NCBI GenBank assembly: GCA_963932955.1
Contig: CAWVRK010000008.1
Coordinates: 29,605 to 93,604, forward strand
Direction of reading: 5' to 3'
DNA: 64,000 nt
Source of the DNA: Flavicella sp963932955
GTDB lineage: Bacteria; Bacteroidota; Bacteroidia; Flavobacteriales; Flavobacteriaceae
Made by a program: the position numbers and the translations under genes. Shown here one piece after another: positions 17,365 to 26,506 of this stretch (within the stretch, counting starts at the first letter, position 1; each line of letters opens with the position of its first letter). The notes under the pieces were generated by a model that saw only the letters and a program-made list of their open reading frames with translations, was not told where the DNA came from and ran no database searches.

Positions 17365-18627
17365 ATGGAATTAAAGCGAGTCGTAATTACTGGACTTGGT
17401 GCATTGACACCAATTGGTAACAATATTGAAGAATATTGGAATGGTTTGATCAATGGTGTCAGCGGAGCTGCGCCCATTACCCATTTCGATGCTGCCAAGT
17501 TCAAAACTCGTTTTGCCTGTGAAGTGAAAAATTTCGATGTCAATCAATTCATCAACAGAAAAGAGGCCCGAAAGATGGATAAGTTTACGCAGTATGCGAT
17601 GGTCGCATCTGACGAAGCGATCTTGGATTCTGGTTTGGATTTGGACGCGATTGACAAAGATCGAGTAGGGGTTATCTGGGGAGCAGGAATCGGAGGGATT
17701 GAGACCTTTCAACAACAGGTCTTAGATTTTGGAGCCGGAGATGGAACACCAAAATTCAACCCTTTCTTTATTCCTAAAATGATTGCCGACATTGCACCGG
17801 GAATGATTTCTATCAAATACGGATTTAGAGGACCCAATTTCACAACAGTATCTGCGTGTGCTTCTTCAGCAAACGCCTTGATTGATTCGTTGAATTACAT
17901 TCGACTCGGCTATGCCGATGTGATTGTTTCAGGAGGATCTGAAGCTGCCGTTGTAGAAGCAGGAGTGGGAGGATTCAATGCGTTGCATGCACTTTCTACA
18001 CGAAATGAAGACCCCAAAACAGCATCCAGACCTTTTGACAAAGACCGAGATGGTTTTGTTTTAGGAGAAGGTGCGGGCGCCCTTATTATAGAAGAATACG
18101 AACATGCAAAAGCACGAGGTGCTACAATCTATGCAGAATTGGCAGGTGCAGGACTTTCTGCTGATGCCCATCACATTACAGCACCACATCCGGAAGGACT
18201 GGGCGCCAAAAACGTGATGTTGAACTGTTTGAAAGATGCAGGTTTGAAAATTGAAGACGTCGATGCCATTAATGTGCATGGAACTTCGACACCACTTGGA
18301 GATGTTGCAGAAACCAAAGCCATCAAAGAAGTCTTTGGAGAGCACGCTTACAAGATCAATGTAAATTCTACCAAATCGATGACCGGTCACCTTTTGGGTG
18401 CGGCGGGAGCAATTGAAGCCATCGCCTCCGTATTGGCAATGAAGCATGGAATTGTGCCTCCGACGATCAACCATCAGACTCCTGACGAACGCATCGATAG
18501 CAAACTAAACCTGACCTTAAATAAGGCTCAAAAAAGAGACATCAAAGTCGCAATGAGCAACACTTTTGGTTTTGGAGGGCACAATGCTTGTGTCTTGATC
18601 AAAAAAATTGACGAAACAATCTTTTGA
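17365..18627 (+). CDS. fabF: 3-oxoacyl-ACP synthase II
   Basis: 420 residues. Catalytic Cys165 is in TTVSACASSANA, the two active-site histidines are in NVHGTSTPLGD and SMTGHLLGAAG, and the C-terminal NTFGFGGHNAC block is present. It elongates acyl-ACP with malonyl-ACP. It lies 6 nt after acpP. Its TGA overlaps the TTG start of rnc (TTGA at 18624-18627). Confidence 0.97.
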   Translation: MELKRVVITGLGALTPIGNNIEEYWNGLINGVSGAAPITHFDAAKFKTRFACEVKNFDVNQFINRKEARKMDKFTQYAMVASDEAILDSGLDLDAIDKDRVGVIWGAGIGGIETFQQQVLDFGAGDGTPKFNPFFIPKMIADIAPGMISIKYGFRGPNFTTVSACASSANALIDSLNYIRLGYADVIVSGGSEAAVVEAGVGGFNALHALSTRNEDPKTASRPFDKDRDGFVLGEGAGALIIEEYEHAKARGATIYAELAGAGLSADAHHITAPHPEGLGAKNVMLNCLKDAGLKIEDVDAINVHGTSTPLGDVAETKAIKEVFGEHAYKINVNSTKSMTGHLLGAAGAIEAIASVLAMKHGIVPPTINHQTPDERIDSKLNLTLNKAQKRDIKVAMSNTFGFGGHNACVLIKKIDETIF

Positions 18628-19373
18628 AACTCATTCGCAAAATAACACAGCTTCAAGACACTGATGACGAGCTGTTTTATGGCGAATTGAAAAAGCTGTT
18701 GGGTTTTCGTCCCAAAAATCTAAATCTTTACAAAAAAGCTTTCATCCATCGCTCTGTAAAAGTGTTGGACGAAAAGGGAATTCCAGTCAATTATGAACGG
18801 ATGGAATTTTTGGGAGATGCCATGCTTGGCGCTGTCATAGCTGCTTTTCTTTTCAAGCTATTTCCCAGGCGTGATGAGGGCTATCTCACACAAATACGTT
18901 CCAAAATAGTCAGCAGGGCACACCTTAACAATTTGGGAAAAACCTTGAATTTGATTCGCTTTGTAAAAAGTACCGTTTCCGCCAATCGGATGGGGTCTAA
19001 CATTCATGGCAATATTTTTGAGGCGTTGGTAGGCGCGATCTATCTGGACAGAGGTTATGGCTATTGCGAGCGATTTATTGAAAAAAAAGTATTGGAAGTC
19101 TATATTGACATTCCTTCTTTGGTCACCAAAATAACAAGCTACAAAGGCATGATCATTGAGTGGTGTCAAAAAACCAAAAAGAAGCTTGAATTTGAAACGT
19201 ATGAGGATTCTGGAAATCAGGCTGTCCGTCATTACAGTGTCAAACTGACCATCGGAGGAAAAGCAACTACCAAGGGGAGGGCCACTTCCAAAAAGAAAGC
19301 AGAAGAGGTCGCTTCCAAACGCATGTTTTTTATTTACAAAGAGGAAATTTCAGCGTTGTTTGATGTGGATTAA
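18624..19373 (+). CDS. rnc: Ribonuclease III
   Basis: 249 residues. The RNase III signature is YERMEFLGDAMLG with E61 and D65, and the second metal motif is GNIFEALVGAIYLDRG. A double-stranded RNA-binding domain fills about 175-240 (SYKGMIIEWCQKTKK, then ATSKKKAEEVASKRM). It processes rRNA and other double-stranded RNAs. The start is TTG 18624, overlapping the fabF stop by one base step (TTGA); no ATG fits the conserved N-terminus. Confidence 0.95.
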   Translation: MKLIRKITQLQDTDDELFYGELKKLLGFRPKNLNLYKKAFIHRSVKVLDEKGIPVNYERMEFLGDAMLGAVIAAFLFKLFPRRDEGYLTQIRSKIVSRAHLNNLGKTLNLIRFVKSTVSANRMGSNIHGNIFEALVGAIYLDRGYGYCERFIEKKVLEVYIDIPSLVTKITSYKGMIIEWCQKTKKKLEFETYEDSGNQAVRHYSVKLTIGGKATTKGRATSKKKAEEVASKRMFFIYKEEISALFDVD

Positions 19374-19572
19374 AAGCGGGGGAATCAAGAAGCGCTTCTA
19401 TGGTGTTTTTTGTTTTTAATGACATCATACTACATCGATTTCGTATATTTATTTCAAGGTTCCTAAAACTATAAGTAATTTAGCCAAAATTCTAAGTGCA
19501 ATAAGACAGTACACAAAGTTTGCGCTTCGATTTTTAGCAAAGAGAGTTGGTTGAATTAACAGCACTATTTTT

Positions 19573-20058
19573 ATGCAGATACATTCTTTAGAAATAGATG
19601 ATTTTGAAGACATCAATTACACGTTGTTAAGTGTTCACACCTCCTTGGAAGATTTCAAACTGGCTTATCTATTGAATCAGAAATTGAACCTTTTTTTAAG
19701 CAAGTCAAAAAGTTCCTTGGAAACAGAAAAAAATCATGAAAAATCCTTGTTTTCGGTCTATGAGTACCAGGATGACAGCCAGCTTCGCAACTGGTATTTG
19801 ATTTCAAACAAACACCAAGGCCTTTCAAAGAAACCCCTTCAAAACGATTTATTTGGAGGTATTTATGGATCAATGACAAAAACGAGTTATTTGATTCCGG
19901 AAAAGAAAAACACAGATTATTTACTAAAGATAGAAGGTGGGTTTGATTCCTATTCTGTTCGTGAAACCATTCAATCCATCAATAATATTCAACAGATCAG
20001 CACTTCTTATTCAATAGATACTACAACCTTAAAATCAAAAGATTTTTTAATTTTTTAA
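19573..20058 (+). CDS. IPExxxVDY family protein
   Basis: 161 residues, soluble, no catalytic motif. The name-giving motif appears as IPEKKNTDY at about residues 112-120, with T in place of the usual V. The start IDDFEDINYTLLSVHTSLED and LAYLLNQKLNL are typical of the family, which is found between rnc and pyk in many Bacteroidota. Function is unknown; conserved linkage suggests a role with the neighbouring genes. It ends 2 nt before pyk and is surely co-transcribed with it. A 199-nt gap separates it from rnc, with no terminator seen. Confidence 0.85.
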   Translation: MQIHSLEIDDFEDINYTLLSVHTSLEDFKLAYLLNQKLNLFLSKSKSSLETEKNHEKSLFSVYEYQDDSQLRNWYLISNKHQGLSKKPLQNDLFGGIYGSMTKTSYLIPEKKNTDYLLKIEGGFDSYSVRETIQSINNIQQISTSYSIDTTTLKSKDFLIF

Positions 20059-20060
20059 AT

Positions 20061-21506
20061 ATGCCAAATACAAAAAAAACAAAAATTGTAGCCACTTTAG
20101 GTCCTGCAATCAACAATAAAGAAAGCTTAAAACAATTGATGATTTCTGGAGTCAATGTATTCCGAATCAATTTTTCTCATGCAGATTATGAGGAAGTACG
20201 AAAAATTGTTAAAATCATCCGAGAGCTCAATGAAGAAATGGGGTACCACGTGGCTTGTTTGGCCGATTTGCAAGGACCCAAATTGAGGGTAGGTGTGATG
20301 TCGGAAGGAGTTGTCTTAAAGATTGACGACACTTTTGTTTTCACGACGGAAGCTCTTGAAGAAGGAACGCAAGAAAAGGCATTCATGACTTATAAAAACT
20401 TTCCAAAAGACGTGAAAGTTGGAGAACAAATCTTGGTAGACGATGGAAAACTACTTTTTGAAGTAACCGCTACAGATGGCGATTCCAATGTCACGACAAA
20501 AGTGTTGAGAGGAGGTCCTTTAAAATCTAAAAAAGGAGTCAACTTGCCCAACACAGCGATTTCTTTGCCTGCTTTGACAGAGAAAGATATCAAAGACGCT
20601 ATTTTTGCCTTGTCACTTGATGTCGATTGGATGGCTTTGTCTTTTGTGCGGAATCCTGCAGATTTGGATGACATTCACAAATTAATCGAAGAAAATTCAG
20701 ATACATCCTTATACAGAACACGCGTTATTTCGAAAATCGAAAAGCCAGAGGCAATCGAAAACATCGATGCAATTATTGCAAACACAGATGCTTTGATGGT
20801 TGCTCGTGGAGATTTGGGTGTTGAAATCCCTATGGCTGAAGTACCTTTGGTCCAAAAAATGTTGGTTCGAAAGGCCAAAGAAGCAAAAATTCCGGTGATT
20901 ATTGCCACACAGATGATGGAAACCATGATTGACTGTCAAGTACCGACACGGGCAGAGGTAAACGACGTGGCCAATTCAATTATGGACGGTGCAGATGCTG
21001 TAATGCTTTCGGGTGAAACTTCTGTCGGCTCTTTTCCAAATGAAGTGATCAAAAAGATGAGAGAAATTATCATGAGTGTGGAGCATTCTCCACTCATTCA
21101 AGTGCCAAGAGTGGCGCCAAAAGTAAACGATCCAGAACGTTTTATTTCAGACAGTGTTTGTCACCAGGCAGCAGTATTGGCTGAGAACATCAATGCACGT
21201 GTGATTTCGACACTTACCTATTCAGGATATACAGCTTTTCAAATCTCGGCATGGAGACCCAAGTCTCATATTTTTGTGTATTCCCCTAACAAAAGAGTTT
21301 TGGCTATGTTGAATTTGTTTTGGGGTGTCAAGGCAACGTATTACAACAACGAAGTTTCTACACACAAAACCATTGAACAAGTCAATGCTTTGGCAGCCAA
21401 AAGAGGGGTTCTTCAAAAAGGAGATTACATTGTGAATTTGAATTCTACTCCTGTCAAAAGAAAAGGAATGGTAAACACATTGAGAGTGACACAAGTAGAC
21501 GAGTAG
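20061..21506 (+). CDS. pyk: Pyruvate kinase
   Basis: 481 residues. Family motifs in order are KIVATLGPA, NVFRINFSHA, LADLQGPKLRVG, the active-site block ENIDAIIANTDALMVARGDL with an upstream SKIEKPEA (catalytic K), and the TQMMETM signature. It converts PEP and ADP to pyruvate and ATP at the end of glycolysis. It is co-transcribed with the IPExxxVDY gene. A weak AGCTCT...AGAGCT hairpin with a T-run (21514-21550) may end the transcript. Read-through would enter the long hairpin of the CBS gene. Confidence 0.96.
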   Translation: MPNTKKTKIVATLGPAINNKESLKQLMISGVNVFRINFSHADYEEVRKIVKIIRELNEEMGYHVACLADLQGPKLRVGVMSEGVVLKIDDTFVFTTEALEEGTQEKAFMTYKNFPKDVKVGEQILVDDGKLLFEVTATDGDSNVTTKVLRGGPLKSKKGVNLPNTAISLPALTEKDIKDAIFALSLDVDWMALSFVRNPADLDDIHKLIEENSDTSLYRTRVISKIEKPEAIENIDAIIANTDALMVARGDLGVEIPMAEVPLVQKMLVRKAKEAKIPVIIATQMMETMIDCQVPTRAEVNDVANSIMDGADAVMLSGETSVGSFPNEVIKKMREIIMSVEHSPLIQVPRVAPKVNDPERFISDSVCHQAAVLAENINARVISTLTYSGYTAFQISAWRPKSHIFVYSPNKRVLAMLNLFWGVKATYYNNEVSTHKTIEQVNALAAKRGVLQKGDYIVNLNSTPVKRKGMVNTLRVTQVDE

Positions 21507-21584
21507 TTTACAAAGCTCTTGTAATACAGGAATTTTTAGAGCTGTTTTTTGCTGCTTTTCTTTTAGGGCTAGAGATTGCCACAA

Positions 21585-21655
21585 TTTTATCGCCATCTTT
21601 TTTGAATTTTGTGTATATTTAGAAGACATAAAATTCAAAAAAGATGGCGATAAAA
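21585..21655. repeat. 26-bp perfect inverted repeat covering the start of the CBS gene
   Basis: Left arm 21585-21610 and right arm 21630-21655 are perfect reverse complements (26 of 26), separated by 19 nt. The right arm contains the ATG (21644) and first four codons of the CBS gene. The loop carries TATATTTA, a near-match -7 box (21614-21621). RNA made from upstream would fold into a very stable hairpin hiding the start codon; RNA starting at the loop promoter would lack the left arm. Confidence 0.9.
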
Positions 21656-22105
21656 AATTTCAGGGCACCCCTACACAAAGAAGAGAAGCCAGGTACAGAG
21701 AACATTTTGGTCTCCAAGTACATGACTACAAAGGTGATTACCTTCCGCCCCGACCAGCCGGTTTTGGAAGTGATGGAACTGTTGCTCAAACATCGAATTT
21801 CAGGAGGACCGGTCCTCAATGAAAAAAAAGAATTGTTGGGGATCATCTCGGAAGGAGATTGCATGAAACAAATCTCAGAAAGCCGCTATTACAACATGCC
21901 GATGCACGATGAGACCGTGGACAAGCACATGGCAATTCGGGTAGAAACCATCAGCCCTAACATGTCCATTTTTAAAGTTGCCAATTTGTTTTACAGTTCC
22001 AAGCGCAAGCGTTTCCCTGTCGTTTCTGAGAAGGGAGAATTGGTAGGTCAGATCAGCCGAAGAGATGTTTTAAAAGCAGCTCTTGCATTAAAAGACAGCT
22101 GGTAA
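21644..22105 (+). CDS. CBS-domain protein
   Basis: 153 residues with two CBS domains: about 25-85 (VSKYMTTKVITFRPDQPVLE, then RISGGPVLNEKKELLGIISE) and about 95-150 (MAIRVETISPNMSI, then RFPVVSEKGELVGQISRRD). No other domain is attached. Such stand-alone CBS pairs bind adenine nucleotides and regulate partner enzymes or transporters; the partner is not evident. The ATG lies in the right arm of a 26-bp inverted repeat, so translation may depend on RNA folding or on where transcription starts. Confidence 0.85.
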   Translation: MAIKNFRAPLHKEEKPGTENILVSKYMTTKVITFRPDQPVLEVMELLLKHRISGGPVLNEKKELLGIISEGDCMKQISESRYYNMPMHDETVDKHMAIRVETISPNMSIFKVANLFYSSKRKRFPVVSEKGELVGQISRRDVLKAALALKDSW

Positions 22106-22137
22106 CACTTTCTTAAAACACCTTATTTCCTTCTTTT

Positions 22138-22488
22138 TTACGGGTCTTTTCGAATCAACAAGACAAAATCGTTTTCCAAAAGCAGGTATCCTTGGTCGTA
22201 TATATAAAAATAGGAATTTCCAGTTTTGGTCGTGTAGATCGAAGTGATGTGTTGGAAATAAAACCCTAGATCTGTCAATTTGGATTTGGGAATTTTTGTT
22301 TTTCCAGACGGATTCAAAGCCATCAAGATTTTGTAATTTTTCTTGAGACGGTTGTTGGTGTTTCGAATCAAATTCTTGGTTTCAGGATGCACTTTGTTGT
22401 TGAACGAATTTCTACAATAATCAGAGCAAAACTTTTTGTCAGACCTACCGACAAAAGATTCGTTGCATTCCAAACATTCTTTTTTCAT
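22138..22488 (-). CDS. Zinc-ribbon protein of unknown function
   Basis: 116 residues. The N-terminus has C5-x2-C8 and C21-x3-C25 (ECLECNESF, KKFCSDYCRN), a treble-clef-like zinc ribbon. The rest is basic and mixed alpha/beta (DLGFYFQHITSIYTTKTG, then YFYIYDQGYLL). Proteins like this are seen as hypothetical proteins in Bacteroidota; nucleic-acid binding is a guess from the ribbon and basic charge. A TAAATTTG box (22497-22504) lies only 8 nt before the ATG. Confidence 0.7.
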   Translation of the reverse strand: MKKECLECNESFVGRSDKKFCSDYCRNSFNNKVHPETKNLIRNTNNRLKKNYKILMALNPSGKTKIPKSKLTDLGFYFQHITSIYTTKTGNSYFYIYDQGYLLLENDFVLLIRKDP

Positions 22489-22496
22489 AGCTTTTC

Positions 22497-22504
22497 CAAA
22501 TTTA
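22497..22504 (-). promoter_or_regulatory. -7 box (TAAATTTG) of the zinc-ribbon gene
   Basis: Exact TAnnTTTG match on the minus strand, 8 nt before ATG (22486-22488), implying a very short or absent 5' leader. Confidence 0.5.
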
Positions 22505-22679
22505 AACGACGTGATTGAAGTAAAGGTACGGAATTCATTCGTTTACAAACGACTACAATCGCTTACATCCGAAAGTAACTGTTTCCGAACCGAATTTATT
22601 TTTCAAACCGTTGTTCATTTGTACTGTTGAGTTTGGACATGCCGTTCAAAACAGCAAATATTAGTTAAATAAATACGTT

Positions 22680-23015
22680 ATGAGTAATTTAAGAAACAAA
22701 GTAATTTTGATTGGACATTTGGGGAATGATCCAGAAGTTAAGGATTTGGAATCGGGAACAAAAGTGGCTAACTTTTCGTTGGCAACAAACGATTACTACA
22801 AAGACCCACAAGGAGAACGTGTAGAAAACACCCAATGGCATCATTTGGTAGCTTGGAACAATACAGCAGAGATTCTTGAAAAGTATGTCAAAAAGGGTCA
22901 AGAAGTAGCGGTTGAAGGAAAATTGACCAACCGCAGCTACGATGACAAAGAGGGCAACAAACGCTATGTGACAGAAGTGGTGGTCAATGAGTTGGTTTTG
23001 CTTGGGAAGAAGTAA
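22680..23015 (+). CDS. ssb: Single-stranded DNA-binding protein (short form)
   Basis: 111 residues forming one OB fold (NKVILIGHLGNDPEVKDLES, then TQWHHLVAWNNTAEIL and VAVEGKLTNRSY). It stops at the end of the OB fold (ELVLLGKK) and lacks the disordered linker and acidic DDDIPF-type tip that recruits partner proteins. It is therefore likely a secondary SSB, with the main replicative SSB elsewhere. It is monocistronic and ends in a strong terminator. Confidence 0.9.
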   Translation: MSNLRNKVILIGHLGNDPEVKDLESGTKVANFSLATNDYYKDPQGERVENTQWHHLVAWNNTAEILEKYVKKGQEVAVEGKLTNRSYDDKEGNKRYVTEVVVNELVLLGKK

Positions 23016-23036
23016 CTTTCATTTTTAGGAGACGAT

Positions 23037-23064
23037 AAAAAAAGTGCCACAAGGCACTTTTTTT
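23037..23064 (+). terminator. Intrinsic terminator after ssb
   Basis: Perfect 12-bp stem AAAAAAAGTGCC / GGCACTTTTTTT with loop ACAA, ending in a seven-T run. Confidence 0.85.
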
Positions 23065-23199
23065 GTGTTTTAAAATGTGTTTTGAAATTGACAATCCCTG
23101 CCAAACGTTCTTTTTTTGAGACACTTCTAAGTTTAGGACCTCTTTTTTTTTATTTTTAACAGATTAGTAATAACTTTCAAAAAAACATTACTCCAAGCC

Positions 23200-23616
23200 A
23201 TGAACCACAAATCTTTAAACATCTTGATGATTGAGGACGATGCCATCGAAGTAATGAAGTTGCATCGAACCATTGCTTCCCTTGATAAGAGCCATGCGAT
23301 TGTAGAAATGAGAAATGGTGATGAGGCTTTGGCTTATCTAAAAAGTGAAGCACCCTTTCCTGACATTATCTTGTTGGATTTGAACATGCCCAAGCTAGAT
23401 GGGATGGAACTTTTGACTATTTTAAAGGCCGATACCGAGTTGGCATGTATTCCCGCCATTGTCTTGACCACCTCGAACAATCCAAAGGACGTTCTGTCCT
23501 GTTACAAATTGGGGATAGCAGGCTATATTTTCAAACCGTTGAGTTACGAAGATTACAGACTTAAAATCGAACAAGTACTCTCCTATTGGAGTATTAATGA
23601 ACTGACAAACAGGTAA
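23200..23616 (+). CDS. Stand-alone response regulator receiver (Rcp1/CheY-like)
   Basis: 138 residues, a single receiver domain without output domain. Acidic pocket ED at 12-14, phospho-acceptor D60 in DIILLDLNMPKLDG, switch T90/T91 and K112 in YIFKPLSY. It can accept phosphate from a histidine kinase and act as an adaptor, sink or relay. First gene of the H-NOX cluster: the H-NOX gene begins 1 nt after its stop. A near-match -7 box (TAACTTTC, about 23171) lies upstream. Confidence 0.88.
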   Translation: MNHKSLNILMIEDDAIEVMKLHRTIASLDKSHAIVEMRNGDEALAYLKSEAPFPDIILLDLNMPKLDGMELLTILKADTELACIPAIVLTTSNNPKDVLSCYKLGIAGYIFKPLSYEDYRLKIEQVLSYWSINELTNR

Positions 23617-23617
23617 T

Positions 23618-24160
23618 ATGAAAGGGATTATTTTTACAGAATTTTTGGAATTGGTGGAAGACAAATACGGTTTGGAGATGGTTGACACCCTCATTCAGCA
23701 TTCTGAATTGCAGTCAAAAGGGGTCTATACTTCCATAGGCACCTATCAATTTTCTGAAATGCTGTCCTTGCTTCAAAACCTGAGCGAAGGTACAGGAACT
23801 TCCATTGACCGTCTTTTGGAAACTTTTGCAGAACATTTTTTTGGAGTCATTGAAAGGACCTACCCTGACATGCTAAACGCCTACAAAGATCCGATTGAAA
23901 TGTTGGCTTCCATCGAAAATCATATCCATGTAGAAGTTAGAAAAATATACAAAGATGCCGAGTTGCCTAGCTTTGAAGTTTTAGAAAAAACATCCGACTC
24001 CTTAGTCTTGCTATACAAGTCGAGTCGTTCCATGCATCATTTTGGTTTGGGCTTGATGAACAAGACTTTTGCACATTTCAATTCAAGTGCGTCCATTCTT
24101 TTGGAAAAAATAAAAGAAGACGGAACCGAAGTAAAATTCTTTATTAAGAAAAAGGCATGA
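23618..24160 (+). CDS. H-NOX (haem NO/O2-binding) sensor protein
   Basis: 180 residues, a stand-alone H-NOX domain. The proximal haem-ligating His is H104 in IENHIHVEV, followed by the LPSF block with P117. The haem-propionate motif YxSxR is present as Y133, S135 and R137 (LLYKSSRSM). In facultative bacteria such proteins bind NO with high affinity and change the activity of a partner kinase. A distal-pocket Tyr needed for O2 binding was not identified, which favours NO selectivity. Its stop overlaps the kinase start (ATGA 24157-24160), so the two are strictly coupled. Confidence 0.92.
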   Translation: MKGIIFTEFLELVEDKYGLEMVDTLIQHSELQSKGVYTSIGTYQFSEMLSLLQNLSEGTGTSIDRLLETFAEHFFGVIERTYPDMLNAYKDPIEMLASIENHIHVEVRKIYKDAELPSFEVLEKTSDSLVLLYKSSRSMHHFGLGLMNKTFAHFNSSASILLEKIKEDGTEVKFFIKKKA

Positions 24161-26133
24161 ATTCAGAGAAAATAGCCATTTTACAACGAGCCTTGACCCG
24201 CGAAAAAGCGGCACGAAAAGAAGCGGAAAAAATTTTGGAAAAAAAAGCTGCAGAATTGTATGCGTTGACACAAGAATTATCTGAGACCAACACAAGGCTG
24301 GAAAAAACCATCCAACAAAAAATTTCACAGCTCCAAGTTTTTGAAAGTATCGTAGACGCATATGTCGTGGTTGATTTCAATGGAGAGGTTCTCAAAATGA
24401 ATGAGTCTGCGATTGCACTCTTGGGATACGACATCAGAAAAGCCCCTGTTTTTTTATTGGATTTGGTGGAGGAAAAGATGCGTGAGCGGACTCAAAACGC
24501 CTTTTCAACATTGATCAAAGAAGGTTTATTGAAGAATTTTCAGTTGGAAATTTTCAGCAAAGATGGCCAACAAAAAATCGTTCAAATCAATGCGAGTATG
24601 TTGTACGATGAAAATCAAGTCCCCATAGCAGCACAAGGAATTGCCCGAGACATCACCCAGCAACAAGCTTCTGAGGACCGCTTGATTTCTTCGGAAAGTA
24701 GGTTGACAACATTGATCACCAATCTGGACAGCGGGGTGCTCTTGGAAGACGAACAGCGAAAGATTGTCTTGACGAACAAAAAGTTTTGCGAGCTGTTTTC
24801 CATTCCTGTTTCGCCAGCGGAAATGGTTGGGTTGGACTGTTCGAATGCGGCAGCACAAAACAAACATTTTTTTGTAGACCCTGCTGGTTTTGTAAAGGGA
24901 ATTGATAAAATTATCCGTAAAAGAAAGTTGGTGCTTGGAGAGACTTTGGCTTTTAAAGACGGACGCATTTTCAGAAGAGACTACATACCGATTTTTAAAG
25001 ACAAAGAGTTTCAAGGCAACCTGTGGTCCTACAAAGACATCACGTTGGAAACAAAATACCAACAAAGCATCGAGGCAGAAAAGCAAAAATACAGCAACAT
25101 CATTGCCAATATGAAATTGGGCCTTCTCGAAGTAGACAACAATGAAAAAATTGCCATGCTCAATCAGAGTTTTTCTGAAATGTCGGGTTATTCCGAAGAA
25201 GACCTGATTGGCAAAACAGCAAGCACTCTTTTTTTAGAAGGGGAACAGTCTGACGTGAATAGCTCAGAACGATCAAAAAGAAATCAAGGACTGTCTAATT
25301 CCTACGAGTTGCAAGTAAAAACCAAACAAGGGGAAAGTCGTTGCTGGTTGATCAGCGGAGCACCGAATTACAATTTAAACGGCAAAGTAATTGGTTCCAT
25401 TGGCATCCATCTAGACATCACGGACATGAAAACTTTGGAAGTTCAAAAAGAAATTTTACTCAAAAAGTTGAAAAAAAGAAATGCGGAATTGCAAGAGTAT
25501 GCACACATCGTATCTCACGATCTCAAATCTCCCCTTCGAAGCATCAACGCTTTGGTCAATTGGCTGAAGGAAGACAACAAGGGAGTCTTTGACGCGTCAA
25601 GTCTTCGAAATTTTTCATTGATCGAAAATACACTGGAAAAAATGGAAAACTTGATTTCGGGGATCTTAAATTATTCCTCCATTGTTGAAAATACGGAAAA
25701 GTACCAACAAGTGGATTTGAACATTCTTTTGGAAGAATTGAAAGCAATCACCTACTTTCCAACCCACATCTCTCTAAAAGTCACGAACAAACTTCCTAAA
25801 ATTTCAGGAGATCCCATCCGGTTGCAACAATTGTTTCAGAATCTTTTGAACAATGCCATTCAGCATATTGACAAAGAAAAAGGCTTTGTTGAAGTGGGCG
25901 TTATTGAACAGCCTTCCTACTATCAATTTTCTATCAAAGACAATGGAATTGGGATTGAGAAAAAGTACCACAACAAGATTTTTAAAATTTTTCAATCGCT
26001 CAACACACACAATGAATCAACCGGAATAGGTTTGACCATCGTAAAAAAAATCGTAGACTTGTACAAAGGTGAAATCTGGTTGGAAAGCGAAGTAGGAGTT
26101 GGAACTACCTTTTATTTTACCCTTATCAAGTAA
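24157..26133 (+). CDS. Multi-PAS sensor histidine kinase, H-NOX partner
   Basis: 658 residues without membrane helices. Residues 1-60 form a coiled coil. PAS domains lie at about 62-170, 182-300 and 312-428, followed by HisKA with phospho-acceptor H454 (IVSHDLKSPLR) and an HATPase with N box around N562-N566, G1 DNGIGIE at 595-601 and G2 STGIGLTIV at 621-629. It is cytoplasmic and should be the kinase controlled by H-NOX, whose gene overlaps it by ATGA. No receiver domain is fused, so phosphate must pass to separate proteins, for which the cluster offers two receivers and an HPt. The PAS domains may add other inputs. Confidence 0.9.
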   Translation: MNSEKIAILQRALTREKAARKEAEKILEKKAAELYALTQELSETNTRLEKTIQQKISQLQVFESIVDAYVVVDFNGEVLKMNESAIALLGYDIRKAPVFLLDLVEEKMRERTQNAFSTLIKEGLLKNFQLEIFSKDGQQKIVQINASMLYDENQVPIAAQGIARDITQQQASEDRLISSESRLTTLITNLDSGVLLEDEQRKIVLTNKKFCELFSIPVSPAEMVGLDCSNAAAQNKHFFVDPAGFVKGIDKIIRKRKLVLGETLAFKDGRIFRRDYIPIFKDKEFQGNLWSYKDITLETKYQQSIEAEKQKYSNIIANMKLGLLEVDNNEKIAMLNQSFSEMSGYSEEDLIGKTASTLFLEGEQSDVNSSERSKRNQGLSNSYELQVKTKQGESRCWLISGAPNYNLNGKVIGSIGIHLDITDMKTLEVQKEILLKKLKKRNAELQEYAHIVSHDLKSPLRSINALVNWLKEDNKGVFDASSLRNFSLIENTLEKMENLISGILNYSSIVENTEKYQQVDLNILLEELKAITYFPTHISLKVTNKLPKISGDPIRLQQLFQNLLNNAIQHIDKEKGFVEVGVIEQPSYYQFSIKDNGIGIEKKYHNKIFKIFQSLNTHNESTGIGLTIVKKIVDLYKGEIWLESEVGVGTTFYFTLIK

Positions 26134-26179
26134 GGTATTTATGCGAAAGTCAAAATCAATCGTTATTTAAAAGCTACCC

Positions 26180-26497
26180 ATGGAACAAGCCAATTTATCG
26201 TATCTCAAAAAACTTGCCGCCGGCGATCTTGACTTTGAAAAAAAAATCATCGCCTTCCTCAAATTGGAATTTCCCCAAGAGAAAAAACGCTATCAAAAGC
26301 ATTTTGAACTGAAGGAATTTACAAAAGCTGCGGCAGACGTCCATAAAATCAAACATAAAATAAGTGTTTTAGATTTGAAAAAAAACCATAACTTAGCTAC
26401 GCAACACGAACAAAATCTCAAAAATTCCAATACAACTCTCGCATCTGAATTTGATGCTATATTGGAAGGAATGACAGCTTTTATAAACCAGCTTTAA
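26180..26497 (+). CDS. HPt domain phosphotransfer protein
   Basis: 105 helical, basic residues. The phosphotransfer histidine is most likely H55 in AADVHKIKHKIS, matching the HxxK core of HPt domains; the usual following Gly is replaced by His. Nothing else is fused. It can carry phosphate between receivers, here between the stand-alone receiver or kinase and the LytTR regulator. It begins 46 nt after the kinase and ends 9 nt before the LytTR gene. Weak sequence similarity makes the call depend partly on context. Confidence 0.75.
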   Translation: MEQANLSYLKKLAAGDLDFEKKIIAFLKLEFPQEKKRYQKHFELKEFTKAAADVHKIKHKISVLDLKKNHNLATQHEQNLKNSNTTLASEFDAILEGMTAFINQL

Positions 26498-26506
26498 GAT
26501 TACCCT

